Shown: positions 45,462 through 56,028 of the stretch, in pieces | How positions within the stretch are numbered: the stretch's first letter is position 1 | Layout: each line of letters opens with the position of its first letter | Assembly: GCA_027563935.2 (NCBI GenBank) | Contig: CM050453.2 | Span: forward strand, 81,938,665-82,002,664 | Source: Costus lasius | Taxonomy: Eukaryota > Streptophyta > Magnoliopsida > Zingiberales > Costaceae | DNA length: 64,000 nt | Reading direction: 5' to 3' | Translations under genes and position numbers: made by a program | Notes under the pieces: model-generated | What the model was told of the DNA's origin: nothing | The model's input: only the letters and a program-made list of their open reading frames with translations | The model's database searches: none

Positions 45462-45709
45462 TGATGACTCAAACATTCATAGTATATTTTGTATTAATTG
45501 ATTACTCTTTTTGAGTCATATCCATGCTCTTTTGCTTATTTTTATGTCTTATTTATCAAATATTTCAGAATCTACACCTTTTCTAGTTTTTGATCAATTT
45601 TAGGCAAAAAGGCATCATTTTGATGGATTTTCAAGCAATCTGAGTGCATAGACGAACTCGAATAATCAATAGAAGATTACACGTCAAATTTCAAGCCAAT
45701 CAGAGTTTT

Positions 45710-46020
45710 TAGCGAAATTACTGTAGTGCCTTAATTATAATTACAGCCGTGGTTTTACTGGGACCTACAGAATAAACCACGGCACCGTTTTAATTAATTT
45801 CCTCTACCATAATTTCTGGAGATTTTTGTCTAGAGGAAATTATGGCACTACCATAAAATTTATTATGGTCGTAATCTCGTCGAGGCAGATTTGAAGCGTG
45901 GAAGATTAAACACGGCACTACCGTGGTTTTTTTATTACAGCCCATAGTTGTTTCAAAATTTTCCACAGAAGAAATTACGGCACTGTCGTAATATTCTTCA
46001 CGAGCCGTAATTCTAACCCA
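45710..46020. repeat. Palindrome array in F LTR
   Basis: Degenerate TTACGGCACTACCGTAA-type units, such as AATTATGGCACTACCATAA (45838), CACGGCACTACCGTG (45912) and ATTACGGCACTGTCGTAAT (45975), each followed by a GCCGTAATT or GTCGTAATC half. Many CG positions read TG or CA, as expected from deamination. Confidence 0.78.
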
Positions 46021-46130
46021 GGCGGCCGCGTTTGCACGAGTCTTCCGCTGTTACTATTCACCGAGTTTTTTGACAACGATTTTGGGAGATTTAGACCACG
46101 ATTTCCAAATCTATAAGAAGGGGAGTAATC

Positions 46131-46140
46131 TATATAAGGA
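46131..46140 (+). promoter_or_regulatory. TATA-like box of the F LTR
   Basis: TATATAAGGA in a purine-rich setting (AATCTATATAAGGAGGAG), about 670 bp into the LTR. Position suits a core promoter; not tested. Confidence 0.45.
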
Positions 46141-47305
46141 GGAGAAGCTCTCAAAACAAGAGGCCCCAATTTTTATCAACGATTGAGAGAGAAATCGACG
46201 AGTTCACCACCGCCCTTGGGTTTTCCACCGAGAGACGTATAGACCATCATCGGCGGTAAAATTTGGAAGCAAGTTACGCAAGAGGAGGGAGAATACACAC
46301 AGAAAGTTTTAGAGCTAAAGGAGTTCAATTGGAAGAGAAATCAATAGAAACTTAGACGCCACACTGTTCACAACATACACAGAAGAGATTATGGGCTGTG
46401 ATATTTTTCACAGCCTAGTAAACAGTAACCTTATTTCTTGTCCTTTTGAATTCTAATTTTTTCTGAGATGTATTTTTTTCATCATGCTAGCGTAAAAACC
46501 TTTTGGGATAGGGGGTGTAATCCCCTTAATTTCTTAATGACTGGATAATTTTTATTTCGTCAGTTGTTTTATATTATGATAATTTTACTTAAGTGATTAT
46601 TGTCTTTGATCTTTTCTAGTTTCAATTATCAGTATGTTTTAGAGTTTTGTAATATATACTGAAAGGTGATTTGCAAAACTTGGAACCCTAAAATTATGAT
46701 TTAGGAACTTATGCTAAGAGATTAGATTTGTTCCTAATTCTTGATTTTTGATGTATAATTCTTGTTGATAATCTGATCTAGGAAATTTTATTGAGTTAGA
46801 CAAGAAAATATGTATTGAAAGATAATATTGGACTGTTAGAAACCCTTAAGTAAAGCTAGTAAAGTTAAGATATGAAAATATTTAATTTCGCTTGAGATAT
46901 TGATACTGAAATTTAAGCCACGAGAGTGATTTAAACTTTCTTTGTCAAGATTTACTTATTTTAAAACACTGAATAGCAAGTCACGAGAGTGAAGGTTGTT
47001 CAGTATTAATTGTCGTTGTGAGAGTAAGGCAATTTCCTTTAAAAAGTAAATTTCATCTTTATCATGTTGAAGAATTAACTAACGAACACTTCTTTCTGTC
47101 TAGTCGTTGAAATTAAGGTGGATGAAACCCTAGTCCCAACTTCTCTCTCTAATAATTAGTACACTTTCCAATCGTTCGCTTACGTTGTATTCAATTTGCT
47201 TAGCTAGTGAGAAAACAATTATTCGGTACTTAACACGTAGGTCCCTATGGTTCGATATCTTTTATTACTTCGAGTATCTGTGCACTTGCGGACATAACAA
47301 GTTTT

Positions 47306-47323
47306 TAGCGCCGTTGCCAGGGA
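47306..47323 (+). promoter_or_regulatory. Primer-binding site of F, tRNA-Asp type
   Basis: TAGCGCCGTTGCCAGGGA, differing from the tRNA-Asp complement TGGCGCCGTTGCCGGGGA at two positions, both G-to-A, six bases after the LTR end. Confidence 0.82.
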
Positions 47324-47481
47324 CCTTAGTTTAGTTGATATCAAAGCAATTGATAGTACTGCTAGACTAAGCTTTGCTTTTAGTTTTCTGTTTATGCTAG
47401 ATTTTGAATCTTCAAAAGCTCAGATTGATTTCTGTTTTCTGCTATTTTTTTGCAAATTCTGAGTTTATTTGATCTCTCTAT

Positions 47482-47932
47482 TTGCGTATGCACAGGACCC
47501 TTAGGTCAGGACCACTAGTTCCTTTTGATCCTGAAATTGATAAAACTCTTAGATTGTGCAGGAAACTCATATTTGAAGAGAAGAAGAAAGAGGAATTAAT
47601 CATGACCGAAAGAAGATCACTTAGAGATTATGCAGCGCCGAACCCACAAGAGATACAATCTAGTATAGCTAGACCAGCGATCAAGTTTAACAACTTTGAA
47701 ATCAAACCAGCCTTTCTATCGATGATACAGCAGAATCAATTTGGAGGATCACCACTTGAGGATCCTAATCAACATCTTGCTCTTTTTCTTGAATTTTGTG
47801 ACACCATTAAGATTAATGGTGTGTCTAGTGATGCGTTGAAACTAAGATTATTTTCTTTTTCTCTCAGGGACCGCGCACGTGTCTGGCTTCACTCCCAACC
47901 AACTGGAACGTTCACCACATGGGATCAACTTT
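47482..47932 (+). pseudogene. gag of element F, N-terminal part
   Basis: Open from an ATG at 47482: [93 protein letters not shown]. This is the conserved Athila gag core, interrupted after the TWDQL segment by the LINE fragment. Confidence 0.88.
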
Positions 47933-48744
47933 TATTGTGTGGCTCTTATGCCTTTTGCGCCTACCCACCTTGGATAGGCTGCGGAAATGGGGAATTACTA
48001 GCAGTCATCTATGTGCGCTCTGCCAAGAAGAAGATGAAACAATGTCCCACATATTTTTCAATTGTAAGGAAGTTATAAGATCTTGGAGGATGATCAAACA
48101 GTTGTGCCACATCCCATGCCGAAGCGATTCATGGGCTGACATTATTGGCTGAATTAGTGAACCGTGGAACAAGGATAACTCAGTTTTTCTTGTCCAGAAA
48201 TTATTAATATCAGGGTTTATTTATCATATTTGGACGGAGAGAAATTACCGCATATTCCAAAACAGATGCAAGAACCAAGCTATGCTACTCAATGACCTTT
48301 TTAGAGACATCCAAGCAAAGATATCTTTCCTTTTTTCCACAAACAATCTTGACTCTGGTGCTTGTACATGGATTGACCTATGGCAAGCAAAAATCACCCT
48401 CCCTCTCGTCATATGAATGTGACCTGGCTGGTGGTGAATGTGACCCGGCTGGTGGTGAAGTGAATTGGTGTATTTTTTGGGGATCTAATGATGTATGTTG
48501 CTGTCTTGGTATGATGTAGTTGTGTGATGGCTTTTTTGGGTAAAACTATATAAGGAACTTAGCTTGATGCATGTACTTGAGTTGTTAGTGTATGTAGCAG
48601 GATCCATGCGACTCCATGTACAGGGGAAACTCTACCAAAATTTCTTTTGGATCCTGGGAAGAGGGTAAGTGATGGAGTATTGTTTATACCAAGTAAACTA
48701 TTCTTTTTAGCTTTTATAAAATCTTTCTTGCCTTTGGAAAAAAA
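47933..48744 (+). mobile_element. 5'-truncated LINE fragment with poly-A tail, in gag of F
   Basis: 812 bp flanked by AACTTT (47927-47932 and 48745-48750). The 5' end falls inside a reverse-transcriptase C-terminal zinc region: LLCLLRLPTLDRLRKWGI, then CALCQEEDETMSHIFFNC (zf-RVT-like C-x2-C ... H ... C). The right end is GGAAAAAAA. Gag resumes directly after the second AACTTT. Truncation, A tail and short target duplication are hallmarks of LINE retrotransposition. Confidence 0.9.
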
Positions 48745-48750
48745 AACTTT

Positions 48751-49900
48751 CAAATGCCTTCTTGTTGAAGTACTTCCCACCGAGTAAAACAATCCAGTTG
48801 AGAAATTAGATCACCAGTTTTGCGCAAAGAGATGGCGAGTCTTTGAGTGAGGCATGGGAGCATTTCAATAAATTACAACAGAAGTGCCCTCACCATGGCT
48901 TGGAAAAATGGGTTTTAATTCATACTTTCTATAATAGTTTACTCTAAAACCCTCGCCTCACTGTTGATGCTGCTACAGGAGGAGCTCTAATGAACAAGAC
49001 CATTGACGACACTTTCACTTTGTTTGAGGAGATGGCCCTAAACCGTAACCAGTGGACTACTGGAAGAGAAGTGATATATTGTCCTCCACATGGTAAGAAT
49101 GAGAATGATGGTTGGCATACCTTGGCTGAAAAGGTAGATTCTTTGTGTAGTAGATTTGATTATTTTCAAATGCAAACTGTTGTGGTTTCATCTTCTACTG
49201 TTTGTGATATCTGTGGGAACCAAGGACGTTATTCTGAAGAGTGTAAGATCATTGCTGAACCAGGTGTAGAACAAGTAAATGCTATAGGGGGATATAATCA
49301 AGGTAGAAATAATAATGACCCTTACTCTAGTACATACAACCCTAGATGGAGGAATCATCCAAATTTGTCTTAGCAAAATAACAATAATGTAGGGGGACAG
49401 GTTGAGAATAGAGGATACCAACAGAGGCAACAAAATCAAAATCAGCCCCAGAACTCTAGTTTAGAATCTATACTTGAAAAACTCAGTAGAGATTTTAGAG
49501 ATCTTAGAGGAGAAATCAAACAACAAAGAGATGAGATTAAGTAATAAAGAGATGAGATTAATCAGCTTACTTCTCAAGTGGGATCTTTAACAGCACACAA
49601 TAAAATTCTAGATAATCAAATAGCACAACAAGCTAGCACATCTTATAGTCCACTAGGGAAATTGCCTGCTAAATCTAAACTGAACCCTAAGGAACATTGT
49701 AATGCTATAACTACTAGAAGTGGGAAATAGTTAGATGAACCAAGGGATAGACCTGAATATGATGATGAGGAAGAGCTTGATATTGACCCTAGCAATGAAC
49801 TAGTCTTAGAAACACCACATGTACATGTGCAGTCCCACACTAGTTTGCCACCTCAAAGGAGTGAACAACCTAAAGGTGATGAGCCATGTTAGTCTGATGT
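48751..49900 (+). pseudogene. gag of element F, C-terminal part
   Basis: Continues with KYFPPSKTIQLRN, QRDGESLSEAWEHFNKLQ, CPHHGLEKWVLIHTFYNSLL, TVDAATGGALMNKTIDDT, a CX2CX4-type knuckle (CDICGNQGRYSEEC) near 49207-49245, and a repeat of the coding unit for QQRDEI at 49525-49560 in which the second copy reads two stops. Stops at about 48806, 48944, 49371, 49543-49546 and 49728 break the frame, mostly at expected Gln or Trp codons. Confidence 0.85.
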
Positions 49901-50734
49901 TCCTAGACCTAGTTCACCTACTCCATATAGGCCACCTATACCTTTTCCCCAAAGACTAGTTCAAGCTAAGTTAGATAAGCAATTTGGGAAGTTTCTTGAT
50001 GTTTTGAAAAAGTTTTACATTAATATTCCTTTTACTGATGCTTTGTCTCAAATGCCTACTTATGCTAAGTTTTTGAAAGAAATTTTGTCCAACAAAAGAA
50101 AAATAGAGGACTATGGCACTGTGGCATTAACTGAGGAGTGTAGTGCTATCATTCAAAATAAAGTACCACTGAAATTAAAGGATTCAGGTAGTTTCTCTAT
50201 TCCTTGTTTAATTGGGAGTATGGCTTTTGACCGAGCCTTATGTGATCTTGGGGCTAGTGTGAGTCTAATGCCTTTATCTGTTTCCAGGAAACTAGACATG
50301 GGAGAGCCGAAACCAACTTCTATATCTTTGCAGCTCGCTGATCGTTCAGTTAAGTATCCTGTTGGGATTCTTGAGGATGTTTCGATCTAGGTTGGTAAGT
50401 ATTTTGTTCCAGCAGATTTTGTAGTTTTAGAGATGGAGGAAGATGCCAAAATTCCTATCATACTTGGTAGACCGTTCTTAGCTACAGTAGGGGCAATTAT
50501 TGATTTTAAAAACGGTAAACTCACTCTTAATATTGGTGATAACAAAATTGAGTTTGATTTGAATGAATCCATGAAAAAACCATCATATGCTGGATCTTGT
50601 TGTAGTATTCATACTGTAGATGACATTATCTATGATCTTAATGCTTTATTTGAAGAAACTTCTGATTTTGATTCTAGTTCTGGTTCTAGTTCTGAAATTC
50701 ATGATTTATTAAACTGTACTGTTTGTGATAATTA
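49901..50734 (+). pseudogene. Protease of element F
   Basis: LDVLKKFYINIPFTDALSQ and EECSAIIQNKVPLKLKDSG precede the catalytic segment ALCDLGASVSLMPLS. A TAG near 50388 interrupts the linker before [20 protein letters not shown]. Asp/Ser-rich tail ([10 protein letters not shown]) follows and ends at a stop at 50733. Confidence 0.85.
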
Positions 50735-50897
50735 AGAAAATCAGGAAGAGAAAGTCCCAAAAGTTGAACTAAAATTTTTACTTAATAATCTTCGTTATGA
50801 ATTTCTTGGACCTAATTCTACTTACACTGTAATTGTTGATGCATAGCTTAATGAAAGGGAGACAGGTTTGGTTCTAAGGGAGTTGAGGATTCATAGG

Positions 50898-51327
50898 TAG
50901 GGGTGGCAATTTCACCCGAACCCGACGAGTACCCGACCCGACCCGACCCGTTTATGGCGGGTTCGGGTACCCGATTAGCTAAACGGGCCGGGTTCGGGTT
51001 TAGAGACGTGAGTACCCGGTACTCGATACCCGACTTCAACAAAAAAAATATAAATATTAATTTTTATTATTAGAGTATAAATAATAATAAAATAACTATT
51101 ATATAAATATTTATTACTATTAAAAATATAAAAATAATAATAAATAATTATTATATTAATATATTTATTTTTTTATTTTTATTTTTAAAATATATTTTAT
51201 ATAATAAATAATTAAGTTTTTTAATTAATCGGGTACCCGCGGGTAAATGGTTAAATACCCGACCCGGGTTTGGGTCGGGTTCGGGTTTAGGGTAAAATCC
51301 CGGGTACCCGACCGGTTGCCAATCCTA
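50898..51327. mobile_element. 430-bp hAT-like MITE in pol of F
   Basis: Ends TAGGGGTGGCAA and TTGCCAATCCTA form a 12-bp inverted repeat with two mismatches. TTCATAGG flanks both sides exactly (50890-50897 and 51328-51335), an 8-bp duplication. The interior has GGGTACCCG / ACCCGACCCGA words on both arms and an AT-rich middle, so it can fold back. Removing one flank copy restores the conserved ELRIHRKVIGYSIDD reading just before RT. Confidence 0.93.
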
Positions 51328-51335
51328 TTCATAGG

Positions 51336-52352
51336 AAGGTAATTGGGTACTCTATTGATGACTTAAAGGGAACTAACCCCTCTTTTTGCATGCACAGGAT
51401 TCTTATGGAGGAGGAACATAAGCCACATGTTGATTTTCAAAGAAGACTTAACCCCTCTATGAAAGAAGTTATAAAGAAGGAGGTTCTGAAGTTACTTGAT
51501 GCAGGTATTATCTATCCTATCTCTGACAGTAAATGGGTAAGTCCTGTTCATTGTGTTCCTAAGAAAGGGAGTATAACTGTTATGAAAAATAAAGATGATG
51601 AATTGATTCCTGTTAGGACAATAACTAGTTGGTGCATGTGCATAGATTATAGGAAATTGAATGCAGCCACTAGGAAGCACCACTTTCCCTTACCTTTTAT
51701 TGATCAGATGGTTGAGAGCCTTGCTAATCATTCTTACTTCTGTTTCTTAGATGGGTATTCTGGATTTTTCCAAATTCTCATCCATCCCGATGATCAAGAT
51801 AAGACCACTTTCACTTGCCCATATGGTACTTTTGCATATAGGAGAATATCTTTTGGTTTGTGTAATGCACCTGCTACTTTTCAGAGGTGTATGATGGCTA
51901 TATTTTCAGACTTTATTGAGGATTTTATGGATATTTTTATGGATGACTTTTCTGTATATGATTTTTCTTTTGATGATTGTTTGGCTAACTTATCTCGAGT
52001 TTTGCAAAGGTGTGAAGAAACTAATCTTGTGCTTAACTGGGAAAAGTGTCATTTCATGGTTAGGCAAGGGATAGTTTTGGGACACTTAGAGAGAGGGATA
52101 GAGGTTGACAAAGCCAAAGTTGAAGTGATTGAGAAGTTGGAGCTGCCCACTACAGTCAAGGAGATCAGAAGTTTTTTAAGACATGCAGGATTCTACCGAC
52201 GATTCATTAAGGATTTCTCTAAACTTGCTAGATCACTTACTAATTTATTTTGTAAAGATGTTGAGTTTTCTTTTGATGAAGGATGTTTGTCTGCTTTTCA
52301 GGAATTGAAGAAGGCTCTAATATCAGTGACCATCATGCAGCCACTGGATTAG
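51336..52352 (+). pseudogene. Reverse transcriptase of element F
   Basis: Open for 320 codons (51390-52352): SDSKWVSPVHCVPKKGS, MCIDYRKLNAATRKHHFPLP, CFLDGYSGFFQILIHPDD, FGLCNAPATFQRCM, catalytic FMDD in IFMDDFSVYDFSF, and a thumb FYRRFIKDFSKLA. In GHLERGIEVD three residues found in C and E (V-S-E) are missing, an in-frame 9-bp deletion near 52085. A TAG at 52350-52352 stands where Trp is expected (PPDWSLPF-type). Confidence 0.88.
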
Positions 52353-52860
52353 AGTTTGCCTTTTGAGCTTATGTGTGACGCTAGTGACTATGCAGTAGGA
52401 GCAGTCTTTGGTCAGAGAAAAGAAAAGAAGCCCTATGTTATCTATTATGCTAGCATGACCTTAGATGAGACACAGAGGAATTACACGACCTTTGAGAAAG
52501 AACTTTTGGCCATTGTTTTTGCTTTTGATAAATTCATATCATACTTGATTAATTCCAAGGTTGTGGTGTACACTATTCATGCAGTAGTGAAGTACTTGAT
52601 GCAGAAGAAATATAGTAAACTGTGCCTTCTCAGATGGATATTACTTTTACAAGAGTTTGATTTAGAGATCAAAGATAAGAAGGGATCAAAAACTTTGTTG
52701 CATATCACCTTTCGAGGATATTGGTAGATGCTGATAAAAGTGATATAATCAATGATTCCTTTCCTGAAGAACAATTCTTAGCCATTGAACATATCAAGGC
52801 TCCGTGATATGCTGATATAGTGAATTACTTAGTTGCTAATATTTTTCCTCTTGATTTGAG
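52353..52860 (+). pseudogene. RNase H of element F
   Basis: [37 protein letters not shown] and [17 protein letters not shown]. In the last segment the usual Asp of the T/S-D-H motif reads Ile (52570s), which would remove a catalytic acidic residue. The frame ends at 52727 and the HLSRL-type segment is shifted. Confidence 0.82.
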
Positions 52861-54091
52861 TTATCAAGGAAAGAAGAGATTCTCAGTTGAGGTAAAGAAC
52901 TATTTTTGGGATGAGCCTTATGTATTTAGAAGAGGTGCAGATGGGATTTTTAGGAGATGTGTACCTGAAGAGGAAATCGTGGATATATTATTTTAATGTC
53001 ATGGATCATCTTATGGAGGGCATGCTAGTACTCAGAATACTGCTTTCAAGATTTTACAATCTGGATTTTATTGGCCCTCAATTTTTAAGGATGCTAGAAA
53101 TTTCATATTGTCTCGTGATAGATGTCAAAAGACAGGGAATAATAACAAAAGAAATGAGATGCTACTGTCTACTATTCTTGAGGTTGAGATATTTGATGTT
53201 TAGGGAATAGATTTCATGAGACCGTTCCCATCACCTGCAGGTAACAAATACATACTTGTGGCAGTAGATTATGTTTCTAAATGGGTGGAAGCTCTTGGTT
53301 CCCCTACTAATGATTCTAGAGTTGTTGTGAAATTATTCAAGAAGATTATCTTTCCACGGTTTAGAACACCACGAGTTGTGATTAGTGATGGAGGCGCCCA
53401 CTTTATAGAACATAAATTTTCAGCCTTGCTTAGAAAGTATGGGGTAAATCATAGAGTTGCAACACCATATCATCCCCAAACAAGTGGTCAAGTTGAGATA
53501 TCAAACAAAGAGATCAAGGGGATTTTAGAGAAAACTGTCACGAACAAGAAAGGACTGGGCTTCTAAGCTTGACGATGCACTTTGGGCATACCGGACTGCT
53601 TTCAAAACACCGATAGGTATGTCTCCTTTTCAGTTGATTTATGGTAAATCATGTCATCTACCTGTAGAGCTCAAGCACAAGGTGTTCTGGGCAATCAAAG
53701 CACTGAAATTCGACTTGAAGAATGCGAGGGAAAAATGAAGGCTGCAATTAAACGAGCTAGATGAAATTAGACTCTCCATTTATGAAAATGCAAGGATTTA
53801 TAAACAGAAGACTAAAAGATCGCATGATCGACATATTCTCAGGAAGGAATTTCAACCAAGTGACTTTGTTCTCTTATTTAATTCTAGACTAAAGCTTTTT
53901 CTTGGTAAACTTAAGTCTCGATGGTCCGAACCTTTTCAGGTTCGGAAAACTTATCCCTACGGAGTTGTGGACATATGGAGTGACAAAACGAGGGAATTCA
54001 AGGTTAATGGTCAGAGGTTGAAGCATATCTCCAAGAGGAACAGAACGAAGGAAGAACAAAATTTCAACTTAAAGAACCTCGATCAGATTTG
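52861..54091 (+). pseudogene. Integrase of element F
   Basis: The zinc region is split over frames near 52990-53130. The core (53216-53566) has [27 protein letters not shown] and [12 protein letters not shown], so D, D and E remain. A TAG at 53202-53204 precedes the core where Trp is expected. A frameshift near 53540 moves the rest; [46 protein letters not shown] and VNGQRLKH can be followed to a stop at about 54091. Confidence 0.86.
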
Positions 54092-54236
54092 AGCACGGAA
54101 AGGTCAAGCTAATGACCTAAAAGCTATCGCTTCTTAGGAGGCAAACGAAGCACTCTTACTTAGTTTGGTTTCTTTTACTTTAGTTTATTTTTCGTACTAA
54201 TTTTAATTTTCTTTTTGTAGGATAATCTGAGATTTT

Positions 54237-54840
54237 TTGTAAATTATGGTAGGGCCGTAATTAATTTTATGGGCCGTAATTTTAGACTGATTTCGATCAG
54301 AAACTTTCACGGCACTACCATAATTAATTTTACAGGCCGTAATTTCTGGTTATTTCTTTCCAGAAGATTTTGTGCGTATACGACACTACCATAATAACTT
54401 TTACTGTCCGTAATTTTGATGTGTTTCTTTCCCGAAAAATTTTTGTGTTTTATGGCACTACAGTAATATTCTTCATGGGCCATAATTTTCAGCTAATTTT
54501 CTCCAGAATGTTTTACGGTAGGGGGCGTGGAATTTTTCACACCCGTTGTTTTATTTCATTAAAATAAATTCTCATTTACGGTAGTACCGTAATTTTTATC
54601 ACAGCCTGTGTTTTTGAGCGTTTATCTTACAGAAACAATTACGACAGTACCGAAATTAATTTCACGGGAGTCATTTTGTTTGAAGATTTTTCTGAAAATT
54701 TTACAGGGGTGTCGTTATTTTCTTCACAGGCTGTAATTTCGATTGATTTTGAACCAGAGAGAATTACATAAGTGCCATAATGAAAATTACAGTCGTAATT
54801 GTGTCGGCCCTACACGACTCTACTGCCGTATTTTAGGGTT
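54237..54840. repeat. Palindrome array in the integrase-third ORF spacer of F
   Basis: At least nine degenerate units spaced about 60-65 bp, such as CACGGCACTACCATAATT (54309), CGACACTACCATAATAAC (54380), ACGGTAGTACCGTAATT (54579) and ACGACAGTACCGAAATT (54640), each paired with a GGCCGTAATTT-type half and a TTTCTTTCCAGAA-type linker. It is the same motif as in the F LTR and at an equivalent place to the internal array of B. Confidence 0.85.
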
Positions 54841-55422
54841 TTCAACCATAGTTTAGGATTTTTCTCTCGTGTTTTCACTCGATCTAGCGCCGCCTTAAGG
54901 ATTTCACTTCGCCCTTACTTCTTAAACCTTCCGGTGACTTTTCTCGACCATCTCTGAACCTCATTTCGGCATTTTCTAGCCCGATCTATTCTTTCTGGTG
55001 ACTGCTCGACAAGATTCCGCCCCTTTTCATTTTCTGTCAAACAAGCGTTCGATTCTCCGATTTGAGCTGATCTTAGCTTCCAGAACTCTTCGGTGAGCTT
55101 CTCCAGTCATCTTCGACCGATTTCCGACAGATTCTGACCGACATTCTGAAGATTTGAATCTCGATCGTGTTTGCCCGCTGTTCTTCCGCCAAATTTTCAC
55201 CGAGCTTTGTTTATCTTCATCAAAGCTTCGATCAAGCTGCTTCTAGCTTCTAGGAGTTTCGCCTAGAGAAGAAATACCCTCTTGAAGGCATTAGGAGACT
55301 GATTTCAGTTCAAGGGGTTCAGATCTATGGGTTTCATTCAGAATCTGCTCAACGCACTGTTGGTAACACACTCTGTTCTCCAAAGTCCCATTTCTTGTTT
55401 CCATTACATTACTTGCACTAAA
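54841..55422 (+). other. Leader of the F third ORF
   Basis: GC-richer, pyrimidine-biased sequence with repeated CTTC, CCGGTGA and TCGACCGA words. No ORF of its own is convincing; an upstream in-frame ATG at 55327 exists, but the MAP start at 55423 matches C better. Confidence 0.5.
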
Positions 55423-56028
55423 ATGGCACCAAATACCAAACAAGTGGGTTCAAAGAGGAGGGGCAAGGCTACAGCTGGGTCTTCTTCTGATTCACCTCCA
55501 AATCCCTATGGGATTATTTTTAGAGATGAGATTCAAGAGGCATGGTATAATCAACTTCTTACCCGATGTGTGGTAAACATGAAATATGCTGACAAGCGTA
55601 CATTGGAGATCTTAGGCCTCTATGAAGATGTGATTTGGATGTTTGATCAAATAAGTACTAAGAAGTTCTTTGAGATTACACCACAGACATATCTCCCCTT
55701 GGTTTTGGAGTTTCTTAGCAGTATGGATATGGAATTACATAAGTATTCTGATTGGCATGCTAAAGGTGAGATTACTTTTCGCATGGCTAATGAAGAGAGG
55801 AGCCTTACACTCAGAGACATCAGATCTATTTTTCACTTACTGGGAGGAGGACACACATGTACTGGTTGGATTTATTGAGCATATATTTTGGAACCATAAA
55901 ACCATGAGTCCCATTATTCACCATCATCAGCAAGGGCAACCAGCATCTCCAACCCTTGCATTAAATATGTGCACCGAGTCTTGGCTCATATAGTTTTTTG
56001 GACGAGGAGATAGTGATGGTATGATACG
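55423..56028 (+). pseudogene. Third ORF of element F (ATHILA ORF-1-like), truncated
   Basis: Starts MAPNTKQVGSKRRGKA, a basic N-terminus, then FRDEIQEAWYNQLLTR, KYADKRTLEILGLYEDVIW, FEITPQTYLPLVLEFLSS and RMANEERSLTLRDIRSIF. A frameshift near 55850 and a stop at 55991 lead to a FGRGDSDGM segment matching YARGDSDCM of C, where element G interrupts it. No membrane helix is apparent. Role unknown. Confidence 0.78.

Larger units (their letters stand above)
45462..47299 (+). mobile_element. 5' LTR of element F
   Basis: 1838 bp from TGATGACTC to GGACATAACA, followed by the primer site. It has a palindrome array (45710-46020), a TATA-like box (46131), mid-LTR ACGAGAGTGA words (46920, 46983) and the U5-end formula GTGCACTTGCGGA, the complement of the B and G ends. 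Confidence 0.88.
45462..56028 (+). mobile_element. Element F: Athila-like LTR retrotransposon, 3' LTR not seen
   Basis: Plus-sense element with 5' LTR, tRNA-Asp type primer site, gag (split by a LINE), PR, RT (preceded by a MITE), RNase H, IN, palindrome-rich spacer and a third ORF that is cut by G at 56029. The 3' LTR must lie beyond the window or be lost. GTTAG (45457-45461) is the candidate left target-site copy in the gag of E. Many stops and several frameshifts make it inactive. Confidence 0.88.
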
